Of a stretch of 64,000 nucleotides of DNA, positions 1-13,507 are shown piece after piece. The position numbers and the translations under genes are program-made. The stretch spans positions 28,082,555 through 28,146,554 of the forward strand of contig NC_057789.1 in the NCBI RefSeq assembly GCF_014905175.1. Direction: 5' to 3'. How positions within the stretch are numbered: the stretch's first letter is position 1; each line of letters starts with the position of its first letter. The notes under the pieces were generated by a model. That model was not told the DNA's origin, did not search any database, and saw only the letters and a list, made by a program, of their open reading frames with translations. The stretch comes from Aphidius gifuensis (lineage: Eukaryota; Arthropoda; Insecta; Hymenoptera; Braconidae).

Positions 1-1171
1 ATCAAAGACCTTTATCGGAAATCACAAATGTCGATAAAAAAATTTTCAAACGTTGTTGAAAGGTTGAGGGAAAAAGGAAAAAAAAAAAGAACAAATCCTT
101 TCACATGAAAAAGAGATGACAAAGTACAAAGAAAAAGTTGGGCTCTTTTTTTTTTTTTTAAGTGGTTTTTTTTCAGTGCAATGTTCTTTGAAAAAAATGT
201 GGTCGTGGCATAACAAAAATATTATTATTTGATTAACTCCAAATAATATTATTATATTTTTCATTTGATTTAAATTTTTTTTTTTATTTTTATTCTAAAT
301 TTATGTGAAAAATTAAATAAAAGAAAAAATTATATTTTTAATAAATTTTGGTATATAATTTGCAATTTAAAAAATTATTAAAACATAATATTTTCAATAT
401 GATTTATCAGATTTATAGTCACTTGTATGCAAAGATAAATATTATAATTGATAAATTATTATTCATATATTTAAATAAATTTTTAAATAAATTTTGAAAT
501 AAATATAAATTGCATTAAAATATTATTATCTCGTGTACTTATAAATTAATCTAAAAATTGTCATTCATATAATATTTTATTTAATTGATACTTGAATATA
601 TAAAATTAATAACGATGATGAATAATTAAATTTATCCACTGTTGAGTATTGAAAGTAGCAAGGTTAACATCGATATGAAAACTTGAAAAAATACATTGAT
701 GATGAGAAAATATAAATCCCTCGAGGGAATTAAAAAAACTCAATGAATTTTACTGAAATCTATATTGTTAAAAATCACCACCTTTTTATGTTAATTAATA
801 TCTTTTTATTCTTTTTTCTTTTCATTGTCATCGACTACACGCATCACAAAAAATTCCAAAATTATATTTTTCAAAAGAATACAATCATTATTATAAAACT
901 GACAGAAAAATATTATTTTATTTTCAATCTGTATTATTCTGAGCTTTGATAGTGTCAGTCATTATAAATTATTAATATAACAATTATAATATTTTTTAAA
1001 TTAAATTTCTTCAATCTAAATGAATAAAATTTTAGTAATTTACCTCTCAAAATATTATATTGTATTTTATTAAAATTATTACTAAAATGTTTATCAATAT
1101 TTTGGGTTAACAAAACAATAGTAATTTTTTTTTATTATTTAAATTAATATAGAATATATCGTGTGTTTCAG
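1..1171. other. A/T-rich non-coding sequence
   Basis: No convincing gene is visible. The stretch is dominated by A/T runs and short low-complexity words, and its small open frames are rich in Phe, Ile, Lys and Asn, as expected by chance at this composition. Its right end is the 3' splice site (gtgtgtttcag) of the exon-like segment at 1172-1259, so at least part of it is probably intron. Confidence 0.5.
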
Positions 1172-1259
1172 GATAACAAGAATGAGGTCAGCAGGAAAGT
1201 TGAAACTAAAAAGAAGAACGATCGATTGAGCCACAAGTGTTGCCCATCAAAATACAATG
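1172..1259 (+). CDS. Candidate internal coding exon, gene unknown
   Basis: An 88-nt segment is bounded by a good 3' splice site (pyrimidine-rich, ending gtttcag) and a consensus 5' splice site (gtaagt at 1260-1265). Base composition inside is clearly less A/T-rich than its flanks. One of three frames is fully open. It starts Asp-Asn-Lys, is rich in Lys, Arg, Asn and Ser, and has a Cys-Cys pair near the end; the other two frames hit stops. I do not recognise the protein. Neighbouring exons were not found in the window, so the gene would need long introns or would lie mostly to the left. A non-coding UTR exon is an alternative. Confidence 0.35.
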
Positions 1260-4200
1260 GTAAGTAGATTTTAAATTATTAACCATAGTCCCTCCAATAA
1301 TTATTATCGAACCATTATAAAATTCTAAAGACGTTATTTATTTTACGTAGGTGAGCCAATAATTTTTTTAAATTCATTTTATTCCGTATAAATTAATTGA
1401 TAAGAAATAAAAAATTTTGAATGTCACTGTGACCTTAAATACGAGACGGTTTAACAGGTGAAAGTCTAACTAGTTCAAGGACTCGATATAAAAAATATAA
1501 TTTACTATTTTCATATATATTTATAATAAGCTATTTTTTATTTAATGATTTTTTCTTGAAATACAACATATTTTTTTGTTGTCAAAATATTATTTTTTAT
1601 TTTGCTTGTCTATCTAGTAGTAGTTTATTATTTTTTAAAATAACTTTTAAATAATTCAATGTCATTTTATTTCATATAATACACAATTGTATTGTCAAGA
1701 TTTTTAATTGAACAATGAGATTGAAGGATTTTAATTAGAGCATAATAGATTTTGTAAGATAGTTTTAATTTAAAAAGATTGATGTGCTTTGTGTTAATGA
1801 ATAATAAATATAAAAAATAATTGAACAATGGGTCAATGGAAAATAACTGACTTTGATAAATTTTTCAAGGTTTTATCAACAACAAAAAAATTGAGATGGT
1901 ACAATAAATACATGTATAAATACTTGATATATACCTATATATTTTTTTTTTTTCAATGATAATTATTCATACTCTATTAATTCGTAAATTGAAAAAAAAA
2001 AATTAATTATCCCTTTAAATATGACGAGAAATATCAGTGTGACTTGATAAAATGTGGTAGACCATCTTGTTACTATGAGCCAAATGGGGGTAGTTTTTAA
2101 TTGGATTTTCCATCAACATGAAACAATTCACTTTGTTATTCAAGCTTGAATTTATAATTATTTATTATAGGACTTGTTTAATTTTATTTAACATGAATTT
2201 TAACTAAATTATACTACTTGTAATAATTATTTTCTTTATTAACAGTATTTAATGAAAAAATTTAAAGGCAGTCTAATTTTATATTTTTTATTCTTGTCGT
2301 TTGTCTAATGCAATTCAAGTGATAAAATCACTTTTCCATTTTACAGATATATTTTATTTTTTATTTAAAAAAAGGTAATGTTTTTTTTTTTTTTCGGATA
2401 TTGGTTTGCAGTGGTTAAAGAAAAAGCCTGAAAGATTTTATTGATTATAGAAAAAGTGGTGGGTGTCGTTATAGTAAGGAGAAAAGACATAGGAAACTCT
2501 CGAGAGACTTGTTGAAAAGATTGAATGAGAATATCATATTTATTCTATATTTAATATGATATAAATACTGTGATTTCACAAACATTAAATTGTCATTATG
2601 TTTCAATTTTTTTTACTTTCATTAATTTAAATTAAATTGTTTTATATTTTTTCTACAATAATAATTACATAAAAAATATATAATAATATAGATTTCATGG
2701 GAATTGATGATATTATTTTGATGTAACAAGGTGAACATGATCCAAGGTTGTTAAAAAAAAACATTTCTTTCTGTCTCAAATTTATCTTCCGATGTTTTAT
2801 TTTTTTTGTATCATTATTATGATCTTCACCAAGCAATTTTATTCTCAATGTAGCATAGAAAAAAACATGTATATTGCTTGATAAAATTTTCAAAAATATA
2901 TATATGGAAAATTGGTTTAATTTTATATTTTTATATATTTTAAAGTTTTTGGTATTTTTTTGGCTGAATAGATTTTGTCATTTCCTTGTTTTATTTTTGT
3001 TTTCTTTAACCATTCAAATTGTGATGCGCTTGAGACTTGTTTAACAAGATCAAACGCGGTTAGAACATGGTCACCCGGTAAAGCAATATATTCAGTCATG
3101 CAGAAATCTCATCGGGTCAAAGTTGGCCTGGTCACTTTGGATGTCGATCAGCCTATCCGTAACAAGTGTATACAATTTACGAAATAATTATCTTACTATA
3201 CTCAACTACAAATTACGTATACTTTTTTTATTATTTTGAATCAATATATTTTTATATAAAAAGTAGGATCAATCTGAAAATTAAGCTATACAATTTTAGT
3301 TTATATTAATGGCTTTTTTGAGGTTTTTTTATTTCATTTTTTTATTGCACAATCAAGTCGATGTTCAGCCAGTAGTTTTGAAAATGTTGTGCCCTGCAGG
3401 CACTAAGACTTCATCCATCTAGAAATTCTCATTTTCAACCTTTTCTATTTTTTATTTTTTTTTACTCTTTTCAACAAGATGATTCCACCAAGATTATTTC
3501 TATATTTGTTTCTTTTGAGTATTCGGCAAAGTAAGGAATAAAATTTTCAAATATATATCTGTGCATTTCAGTATGATGTTTTTTTTTTAGACATTTTTTT
3601 TTTAATACAAATAATATTGGATAAAAAATAATTATAAAAAATATCTTCATACAATAAGTAATAGATACTGAATAAATAAAATTAATTATATTTTTCTATC
3701 ATTAAAAAATGGATTAATAAATTTTTATTTATAAACTTGTGGAAAAATTAATTAATTTTCTTTTTTCTTTTTATCTGTAAGCATGTGCTACGCTTGCATG
3801 AAACGTGTAATCTTATTATGAAATAAAAAAAAAAAATTACATCTTGACTTTCACAGATAGCTAGATACAAGCATATTGATGTTATTACTGTTTTCTACAT
3901 TACTGTTTGTATCTCAGAGAATCTGCACTTATACACATATGTACATAGTAACCCAATTTGTGTCAGTGCTTCTAGATATTGAGGTTGAAAGCAACATATA
4001 CTGAATTTGAAAACAAACAACTTTATATTACCCAAAAGAGAGCATGAAAATTGTATTTCATATTTTTCAATACTTGGAATACCAAATATTCATTTGTTTT
4101 AAAATAAATATATAAAAAACCCTACAATTTTTTGCCGTGAATTTTTTTTTACAAAATAAAATAAAACAATATTAATTTTACTCTCAACGAAAAAATAATA

Positions 4201-6766
4201 ATAATAGCTTTAATTAATTAAATTTTTGTGAGGTGAATTAAAATTTTCTAGTCATGGTTTTATTTATATTTTTCTTTTATATACAATTTTAAATTGAGAA
4301 AGGGGTTTTTGAGTATACCGAGTAGATTTGTACCGCAACAGGCTGGAATATTGTTCGAGCCAAGTCAACTGATTTTTACTGGCAAAAGTCTTTGTAGATT
4401 CAGGTTATTCAAGCAAACAACAGTCACACTGATAACATTTAAGTTTTTTCATTGAATAACAACATCAATAAAATATACAATATTTTCCTTTGTCGAATTT
4501 TTTAACAAAACAAAAAATAATAATAATAAAAAATCTTAAAAAATATATTTTCATCAGTATTTTATTGTAAACCTTTAGAACTTGAAAAATAAAAAAAAAA
4601 AATGCTGTATTCTGGTGTTTAGATATTACCAATGATAATAACAAGTGTGTTAATGGACAGGAGTTGACCCTCGGCTTTGAAAAACCTCAACAAAGGGCAG
4701 TGGTGACCCACTGGAAAATTAAATGCCAATGCACAAGTGGTTACTATGTCAAAACCTTTTTAGCTATTACGGTTCTTCGTACTTTGGCCAAAAATTATCG
4801 ATATATACAAACAATTTAATAAAAAATAAAAGTATTAATAAATCGAAAAAAAAACATTAACGAGTAAATAATTGTTTAATTGCAACGTGAATTTATGACT
4901 AGTATTAAAATTTAAATAATAATATAATCGAATACCAAAAATTATTAATAAAATTCATTTGCAAAAATTAATTTTACTAGAATATTTTTAAAATGATTTT
5001 CATTGCTAAAATAAAAAAAAATAGAAAAAGTAATTCATTTATTAATTTAAATATGTCAAGTGAATTTCGTGATAAATTTTGATAAATAAAAAATAGAAAA
5101 ATAATTAAAACGTCAATATAAATATAGTTGTTTGAAGTATGTATACACAAAATAAAATTATATCGCGTGGTGAAGAATTACATTTAAACATGTTACAACA
5201 ATTCAAATTGCATGCTGTTGCGTGATAATTTCATGTAGCATAGTTTACAATATTTTCTTTATTTTAATTTTTTTTTTAACACACTTTTTAAATCAAATAA
5301 CTAGAAATAAAATATAATGTGTCACGGGATTTATAATTTTTATTTTCATATTGGCCAATGGCAAAACCTGCTTGCTGATAGTTTTCTACACCATATTAAC
5401 TTGAAAAATCGATATATAGATTATACATAGATATGAAATTTTTTTAAATGGGTCAAGGATAAAATTTTGTTGAAATAAGATTATGTCAACTTTGATATTA
5501 TAAAAAAATTTCCAACTTTGTTTTTTAATATTTCATATATCCTTTTGTTTAATTGTAGGATAAAAAATATTAAAAAAACAATAAGCCACGATAATTTAAA
5601 TAAAACTTTGAACATGAATTTGCTTTTTTTTTTTTTATTAAAAAAATTTTTTATAACCACTTGGAGTGACCTGGTCAAATTCATGATATGAAACATCAAT
5701 ACATATAAAATGGTAGAAAAAATTTTTTAGTTTTTTTTTTTTATTTTTTTTCTACATACTTGTCATACAGGAATTTCCATAGAAAAAAAATCCCAACAAA
5801 ATCATGAAAAAACTTGCAAAATAATATGATATATATTTAATAAAAAAAAAAAGCTTTATTTATTTATCGTTTGATAGATGGAATTTTAAAAATTTTTACA
5901 CAAAATGCAGAGCAGCGAATTATTTTTCCTTTTCAAATTTAAAAAAAAATACAAAATAAAATATAACATAGTATTGATTAAAAAATTTTACTATTGAATA
6001 ATTTGATCCGGTATACGTGATTATACCAATCGCCGGTAGATAATTGAAATGCGCATGACGCTTTTGATATACACATTTGACAATTAGCAAATTTTAATAA
6101 CGTGACTGATCTGTGTGTTCATTTATCAGTTGATTGATGAAAATTGTCATATGAGTAGATTTATCGATTAATCATTGTTTTTATTACAACACTTGTATTT
6201 TATATTTGAACAAAGTTAAAAAATTTACCTCAAATTATTCTCGTGATATTATTATCAATAATCAAAAACAAAATTAATTTAAATAATTTATTATGTAGAA
6301 TAAATAATAAGCTTATTATTTATTGTATTATCCTTTATTTATTGGACATTACAAAAATACTAATATTTATTGTAAAAAAAAATATTGAAAATCAAAAGAC
6401 GTGTGGAAAATTATAAAGCAAAAAATTTTTAAAAGTTTAAATAATTTTTTTCACAATCAATAATTGTTGCACAGTATTTTTGTAATGTCCATTGAATAAA
6501 GGACATCTTTAAGAAGTAAAATATATTTTTTTTTTTCAATTTTCTACTGATGCATTACTTTATAACAATTATAAACGTTAAACATCTTGGGTCACACGCT
6601 CGTATTAGAATTAATATTTGATCATTTTTCTTTGGAAAAATTTTGGAATGAAAAATTAAAACATATTTCAAACAAGTCAAGCAGTATCACTTAATTTTTT
6701 TTTTATTTTTTCTATACATTACATTTAATTATTTTAATTTTAAAAATGAGGAGAGATTAAACTCAC
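1260..6766. other. A/T-rich intron/intergenic sequence with a few less A/T-rich islands
   Basis: Mostly A/T-rich sequence without recognisable genes. Less A/T-rich islands occur around 3020-3180, 4310-4450 and 4620-4790. These could be exons or conserved non-coding elements, but I could not assign any of them. The island at 4319-4378 read on the - strand has a possible 3' splice site (ccag), an open frame compatible in phase with the exon at 6767-6909, and a GTATAC donor. The polypyrimidine support is weak, so it is not called as an exon. Confidence 0.4.
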
Positions 6767-6909
6767 GTTACTCGCCATTTTGTCATGAAATCCGAGCCGA
6801 TTGAGTAGACTGGTGTATCCGTACGATTGTCATCGGTCTCATTGAGACTGTTGATATCCGTCTCGTTGATAATTTCCATGTCAAATTTTTTTTTTCAGTC
6901 CCGCCACTT
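6767..6909 (-). CDS. First coding exon of an unidentified - strand gene
   Basis: Read on the - strand, a 3' splice site (ttcag, just above 6909) opens an exon with an ATG at 6879. The open frame runs 37 codons plus two bases to a consensus donor (gtgagt) just below 6767. The peptide begins Met-Glu-Ile-Ile and carries two NET sequons, so the N-terminus is acidic and potentially N-glycosylated. It looks like the extracellular start of a membrane protein, but I do not recognise the family. Composition is much less A/T-rich than the flanks. The coding part is 6767-6879 and 6880-6909 is 5' UTR. Downstream exons would lie at lower coordinates across a long intron; one weak candidate is 4319-4378. 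Confidence 0.5.
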
Positions 6910-6967
6910 CTGAATTTAATGACTCTTCTTACCAAAAATATCAATAATTTTAAAACTCCTTACTTAC

Positions 6968-6995
6968 ATTCTCGTCTTCAAGTCATCAAGTCATA
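6968..6995 (-). other. Small 5' UTR exon of the 6767-6909 gene
   Basis: On the - strand a 28-nt segment lies between a 3' splice site (tttcag) and a strong donor (gtaagt at 6967-6962). The following 58-nt intron ends at ttcag above 6909. The segment contains a tiny ATG-ACT-TGA upstream ORF. The chain donor, short intron, acceptor, ATG exon and gtgagt donor is what supports a real spliced leader here. TTCAGTA at its start could instead be an initiator element. Confidence 0.4.
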
Positions 6996-9900
6996 CTGAA
7001 ATAAAAAATAATTTCATTTATTTATTTATTAAATTTAAAAAAAATACAAATAAGCTGTAAGCTAAATAATATTTTTTAATTTTTTTTTTTTAATAAAACG
7101 TTGTTAATTATGGTTATATCCATGCATTGTTAAAATTTTTAAAACTACACCAGATTAAAATTAAAATAATATACATAACAAGAGAGCTTTATTTGTCTAT
7201 GTTTGATTTAAAAAGTAGAAAAAAAATAAATTTAAAAAACATTAAGGTAGTTTTTTGAAAAAATAACGACTCCAATGAGATCAGCTTGACATTAGCTTGA
7301 AAGCTTTTTAAAGTCCATGCTTTTATATATATATATTTTTTTTCCTGCAAAACTTAATCCACATCCTCGTCAAATATATCCTTTATATTATCTCTTTTCA
7401 AATACTTTTAAAATTCATCTAATTTAATGGGAATTTTTTAAACTTTCATGTAAAATTTTCAATTTTTTAATTTACTTGAAAAAATTTATATCAAATGAAA
7501 ATTGAATTTTTTTTATTCATATACAATTAAAAATAAATGATAAATATTTATTTATTTTTTTTATAATTTATCTTGTGCTTGGGTATTTCAAGTTTGTTCT
7601 TGTTTCGATCATCTACCCTCTTTTTTTTTTTACCCTTCACAATTGCCGCATTTTGCTCTTAAACAACTCATTCTCATCTCATCAGCCGAGAGTTATCAAC
7701 CAAGAGCCGACTCAATGAGTTTTTTTATATTCGCTTTTTATATACTCCCTTAACTTTATCATTTTCAAAAATCACACATTTGAAAAAAAAAAAAACACTT
7801 TTTCCAAGTTTATTTTGTCGTTTTATAAAATGTGGATTTTTCTTACGCGATTATTATTTATTTTTTCTTTTTTCACCCTCTTCATCAGTGACCCCATCAT
7901 CGGTTGTTGAATGGATCGACACATTAGTATATCTTTTGTGATAAAAAAAAAAAAAATAAAAATAAAAAAGTTTCAGTGACATAAAAATGAAACTGAATAA
8001 AAATTTTTTCTCATGAATAGTATGTTTCCTTCCGCATTTGACTTTAACCTTATCATATTTTAGAACTTTTTTTTTTTTATTTCGCTCTGTATAAAGGTTC
8101 AAGTAAATCTACAATATTTTTTAGTTTTATTTTTTTTTTTTTCATTGCATATTTTAATATGAAAAAATAATAACAAATGTATTTAAAAAAAAAAAAAATT
8201 GATACAGTGTTAATTACATTTTTGATACGTGCTAATTAACCATTGTTAAATAATTGGAGAAATTATAAATTCGATAAATTGAAATTTGATTGTAAAAAGG
8301 TGCAAATTTTCCTAATTATATATAAATCTTTAAAATCTGTCAATCAACATTCAACAGCAACGACCAAATGATTAAAAGATCAATTACCTTTCACACATTG
8401 ATAAAAAGGAAAAAAATATATATAAATATTTCAAAAAGTAAAAAAAAAAAATCGATATAACATGCGAAATCCATTGGCTTTTTCGTATAAATTTTTTCCA
8501 ATGAAAAACTCACTTCAACTCGTTCTGCATTCATTAGTGATGAATAAAAGTAGGTCAGTTTTTTGATCAAATGATTTTCAGTCATTGAATGTTAACTTTA
8601 GCATATTACATAAAATCCATTAAATTCAAAAAATAATACATTTAATTTTCATTTTAAATAATACATTAAAATTTATATAAAAATAATTTTTTTTTTTTTT
8701 TTTTTTCTTATATAATTTAATTTTAAATTTAAATTGGTATTTCAAGTTTTTAAATTGATGGTTAACTTTTTTTTTTGTATAAATATTTACAAGTAACTAT
8801 CAATGGCATTGACAATATATTTTTTTTTTGTTGCCTAGAGTTATTTCTGATAAAAAAAAACTGGAGAATTAAAAAGAAAAATAAATTAATGACTTGGTAA
8901 AGACAAAAATTAAATATAAAATAAATTAAATTCATTATTAGATTAAGTTGAAAAAGTCAATTATCGTTTTTATTTATATATTTATTTGTTATCGCATTTT
9001 TTTAAGATTTTCTTATTTTTATTTACCAAGAATCAGTAATGACTTTTATGCAGTTACCGCTTCCGATTTGATAAAAAAAAAGTTGATGTTTCAAGTTTTT
9101 TTAGTAAGAAAAAATAAATCAGAAGTACAAGTAATTTTGTTAAAAATTAAATTTCTTGCAATTAAATTTATTGTTAATAAGCATTTATTATTTTTTTTTT
9201 TTTAAACTTTATATTATAAAATTTAACTTACCAGTTGTTGAGGAATTTAATAATGCAATAATGTTATTTATCTATGTCAATTTTTAAATATATTTATCTT
9301 TTTTAAAATAAACAAATTACATGTTTATGTAAATGAAAAAAAAACACCCATTCAAGTCACGTAAAATGAAAAAAATACTGGAAAATATAAAGAATAAAAA
9401 ATCATGTATTTTTATATTGTTAAAAAAAAAAAGAAAAAACAAAAACTGCAAAACGTATTTAAGTTTAGAAAAAAATCTCAAAAAGCTTTTGAGATTTTTT
9501 TACAGAGATACGATTGTTTGGATTATTTCAACAAAAAAAAAATCAAGATATTCACGTGCAGAAAAAAAATTACATCGATCGATATACATGAAAAATAAAT
9601 ATATTGTTTTTTAAGGACTTTCATGAAAAAAAAAAATTGCTAAAGATCCATGAGAATTTCATCTCTTGAAAAATTAAAAATACGAGTTAAAAAAAAGTTT
9701 GATTAAAAAACAACTTATTAATAATTATTATGAAAAAAAAAAAATACTGTCATCTAAACTGGTATTTTTTATATTTTTTTTTCAAACAAAAACATATTGT
9801 TAAATAAAAACAGTTGAAAAAAATATCTTGCCAATTGTGATGATAAAAAATGATACTATTTATTTTATTTTTTGTAGCGAATAAATTTCAACACTAACCT

Positions 9901-12900
9901 TCAACACTGGTGAATAAAAAAAAAATAAAAAATAGTAAAATTTTTTATTATTAGAATGGTTATATTTTTTTCATTCTCAAATTTTCATTTCAACAATTTC
10001 TAATGATTATTTTCCATAATTATAATGAAAAAATGTTTATTGAATTTCATTGACATTTCGTACATGCAGTATTTGACCGTTGACAATCTAAACTATTTAT
10101 ATTATATATGAGAATACGAGGAAAAAGATAAACATATATTTATCTGAAGCATTATTTAATATGCTGGTATAATCCTTATCTTGAAGTCATGACATGCAAG
10201 CTTTTTCATATAACGAAAAGCTTATTTAAACATTTCAGTTATTTGAAAAAAAAAAACAGCGTTTTTTAAACAAATATTGATATGAGACTTTATTTTATAA
10301 AAAAATAAACAAATAAATAAATAAGAGCAAGTATTATTTACAGTGAAGAAAATAAAATAACTATGACAGTAAAAATTTATAAAATTTATAAAAATTATTT
10401 TTTTATCTATCTATCAACTCGTTATTATTATTATTTTTCACCTTTAATGTAAAATTAATTACTTTATAAATAATTTCAACTGATATTAATATTTTTTTTT
10501 TTCTAATTTCTTTTTTTACATTATAAATTTTAACAACAATAAAAAAAAAAAATTCTAAATCACTATTATAATTTTTAATAAAATTAAATCAACAAAAGCT
10601 TTCAATTGTTTTTCATATGCAAAAATTATTCGATTAAAAAACAAGCTTACTCATCGATAAAATCTATAATAAAATTAAAAAAAAAAATTACAAATTGTTG
10701 TATCGTTAATAGTGACATGAATATTGAAAAAAAAAAAAAAATTTCTTTTCTGCTTACTTGAATTTTAATTTTTGCTCACGTTTTAGCACTAATTTAATTA
10801 TTAAAATTCATATATATCAATTCTTGGAATCGCAATCATAAATACACAATTAAAATTCACTCGATATAAAAAACCGAAATAATTTACATGTGTTGATAAA
10901 TATTTGTACACAATTTAAGCACTAATTATTTTTTGTCTTAACTTTACCCTTTCGTGTGTATCATCGATTGTACCCTGTTAAATGCCAACTCTTATTTCAA
11001 CAACGAATAAATGTATATTTTTTTATTATTTTTCTCATGCAATTCGTTTGTTACAAAGTTATAATATCCACTTTGCTTAAATATAAAATAAATTTCATTG
11101 AAATACAATGCTTAATTACTTTGAAATAACTTTTTTTCTACGTTTTAAATTTTTGCTTGTTTTTTTTTCATTTTCTACCCACAATTGTAAGTAACTGAAT
11201 AACTTTTCATCTTCTTTTGATTTATTTCAAGTTAACTTGCTTTATTTCTTTAATCAAACAAACGTAATTTATATTATTTTAAATAATTTTAAGTTTTTTT
11301 TTATATTTATCATTATATTTATTTGTTAGGAGAAAAATAATAAGTATATAAATTAGGTCACGATGTTAATTCATATATAGAGTATACATATTTTTTCTTT
11401 TTATATACATTGTTGAAATATCTGAAAAATAGTACATATTGTGGGTAAAAATTGTTGGCATGTTTTTATGTCAGGTTTATTTTCATCATGCTACAGGTAT
11501 CGCTCTCGTAAGTTTTATATAATAATAAAAAAAAGTTGATGCATGTTTTAGTTCACAATAAATATGCCTATGTTATGTATCAATATACATGACGATATTT
11601 ATTTCATATAGCCAACATTTGCCATCGAGTTTTTTTTTTTTTTTCTTTTTTTTATATACAAAAAGCGTGAACAATTATTTGTGTCGTAAAGTGCACAGCA
11701 GCATATAGTTTTAAAGATGAATAAGCACGATAATAATACAAAGTGCTTGAATACTTTAGAAATTCTATAATAATAATTAAAAAAATATATATATAAATTA
11801 AATAAGTTGAAAAATCAATTTCGCGTTATTTAAATGGGTCTCTAGATGATTATTTCTTTTATGATAAATATTTTAAGGCTACTTTAATTGATTGAAATAT
11901 TATCGTTTGATATAATTTAAAAAAATATCATTATTACGGTGGTTATAGATTTTATTATGCAACGTCTATGCTGTATTTAATTAATTAATAATTGTATGAC
12001 TAAATAACTCGGTCACAATATCCTCGAATAAATATTCTACATCTTGAGTTATTAAAAATATATATATTTTTTGATACATGACGGTTTCAAAGCTTATTAC
12101 GTGACTCAATGTCAGATAGTGTCAAAAAGAAATATAAAAAGTATTTTATACATCAAAAAAGGGCTTAGTACAACCATGAAATTGGCAATCGTAACCTTCT
12201 AAAATAATAATAATAATATGAACTAAAGGACTCGATCGATGCTCATCGATCTGTAAAAGAAAAAAATAACGAAGGTCTTTGTCAAAAGATAAATAAATAA
12301 ATAAATCTCTTTCTCATAAATCATTAAATTTTTTACAAAATACAAGTTTTCTTTGATTTTTTATTTAATTAAATTATTGAAATAATATATTATTAAATTT
12401 TATTGGAAATTTTTTTCAAATTATTTTTTGTTACCAAGCGAAACAAGGTGGAATGAAAAAATTACTAAATAAATAAATAAATAAATTATTCAATACAACA
12501 ATTGTCTGTATAAAAAAATAAAAAAATTGAAAATATTCTATTTCAATTGAACAAACAAGGATTTTTATTATTATTATTAATTTTTTTTTGTATGCCCCAC
12601 TTTTATTTTTATTCTCAATAGAAAAAAAAAATAACTTTTTTTCATAAAATTAAACAAAAAAGTTTTTATTATATGTTATTATTTCCAACAGTTGTACCAA
12701 TTTCACAACTCATGCAATATAAAAAAAAAATTCACACGTATATATATTATGATTAAAATTAACTGCTTAAAGTATTTGGCTGAAAGTTCTTTAAATGGAT
12801 CACATACAATCCAAAAAAAAAAAATAACCCATGTGCTTGAAAACATAAACCATAATTAAATTTAACAAAATAAAAAAAGAACCCTTGAAAGGATCAGTGT

Positions 12901-13450
12901 CAAATTATTTTATTTGATTCATCAATCATCATTAAACATGAATCAAAATAAATAAAAATTTAATGTAATTATGATTAAGAGGTGAGAATGGTATTGTTGA
13001 ATTTTATTCATGACATGCATAAATTATAAAATATATTGATTATTAATCAGTTATTAATTATCTCATCAAAATCAAATATTTTTTCATAAAATTGTATGTC
13101 ACATTTTCATCAAATTTACGCAAAACCAAATTTAATCATATTAAATTTTGATCGCGTGTCAAAAATTTACCAAAATCGTTTATTCATTTTAACCACAAAT
13201 TTTCATGCAACAGCAGTGGTATGACCAAAGGTCACGAAAAAAAAAAAAAAATTAAAAATTATTTTAAAAAAATTTTATCTTACCTTTCACAAGTAGAGAT
13301 ATTAAAATTTTATATTTTTTTTTAATCTTCAACCATGTGTTAATTGATAAATTGATTGAATTGTTGAAAAAAAAATTTTTTTTTTAGTTCTAATTTTACT
13401 TAGGTCACAACAAGTGATGCTAACCAATATTTGGTCAGCCGCAAAAAGTC
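6996..13450. other. A/T-rich sequence, probable long first intron
   Basis: No gene recognised. The stretch contains many poly-A and poly-T runs of 8-15 nt and tetranucleotide repeats of the aaat/taaa type, for example near 10310 and 12290-12305 and at 12466-12485. Lys/Phe-rich open frames here (for example at 9333-9614) look like composition artefacts. If the candidate promoter near 13468 on the - strand belongs to the 6767-6995 gene, this region is its first intron. Confidence 0.4.
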
Positions 13451-13463
13451 CTGACACAGTTGA

Positions 13464-13507
13464 ACACTGAACTTGTTTATTAAATTTAATTTTCACCTAA
13501 ATTATAT
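13464..13507 (-). promoter_or_regulatory. Candidate - strand promoter (TATA-like plus initiator)
   Basis: On the - strand a TTCAGT initiator-type hexamer (plus coordinates 13471-13466) lies about 33-38 nt downstream of TATAAT (13506-13501). The transcribed side then holds a locally less A/T-rich stretch. It ends in a possible donor (gtaaaa) near 13400. This would fit the start of the gene whose coding exon is at 6767-6909. The evidence is two short motifs at slightly long spacing. Confidence 0.2.

Noticed and set aside
2975..3187. Open frame in the less A/T-rich island near 3020-3180
   Set aside because: It has no ATG start, no matching splice sites and no recognised motif. The - strand alternatives are equally weak, so it is reported only as an unassigned island.
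9333..9614. Lys-rich open frames around 9333-9614
   Set aside because: They consist mostly of AAA/AAG codons from poly-A runs, overlap each other in two frames, and show no splice or start context or family likeness.
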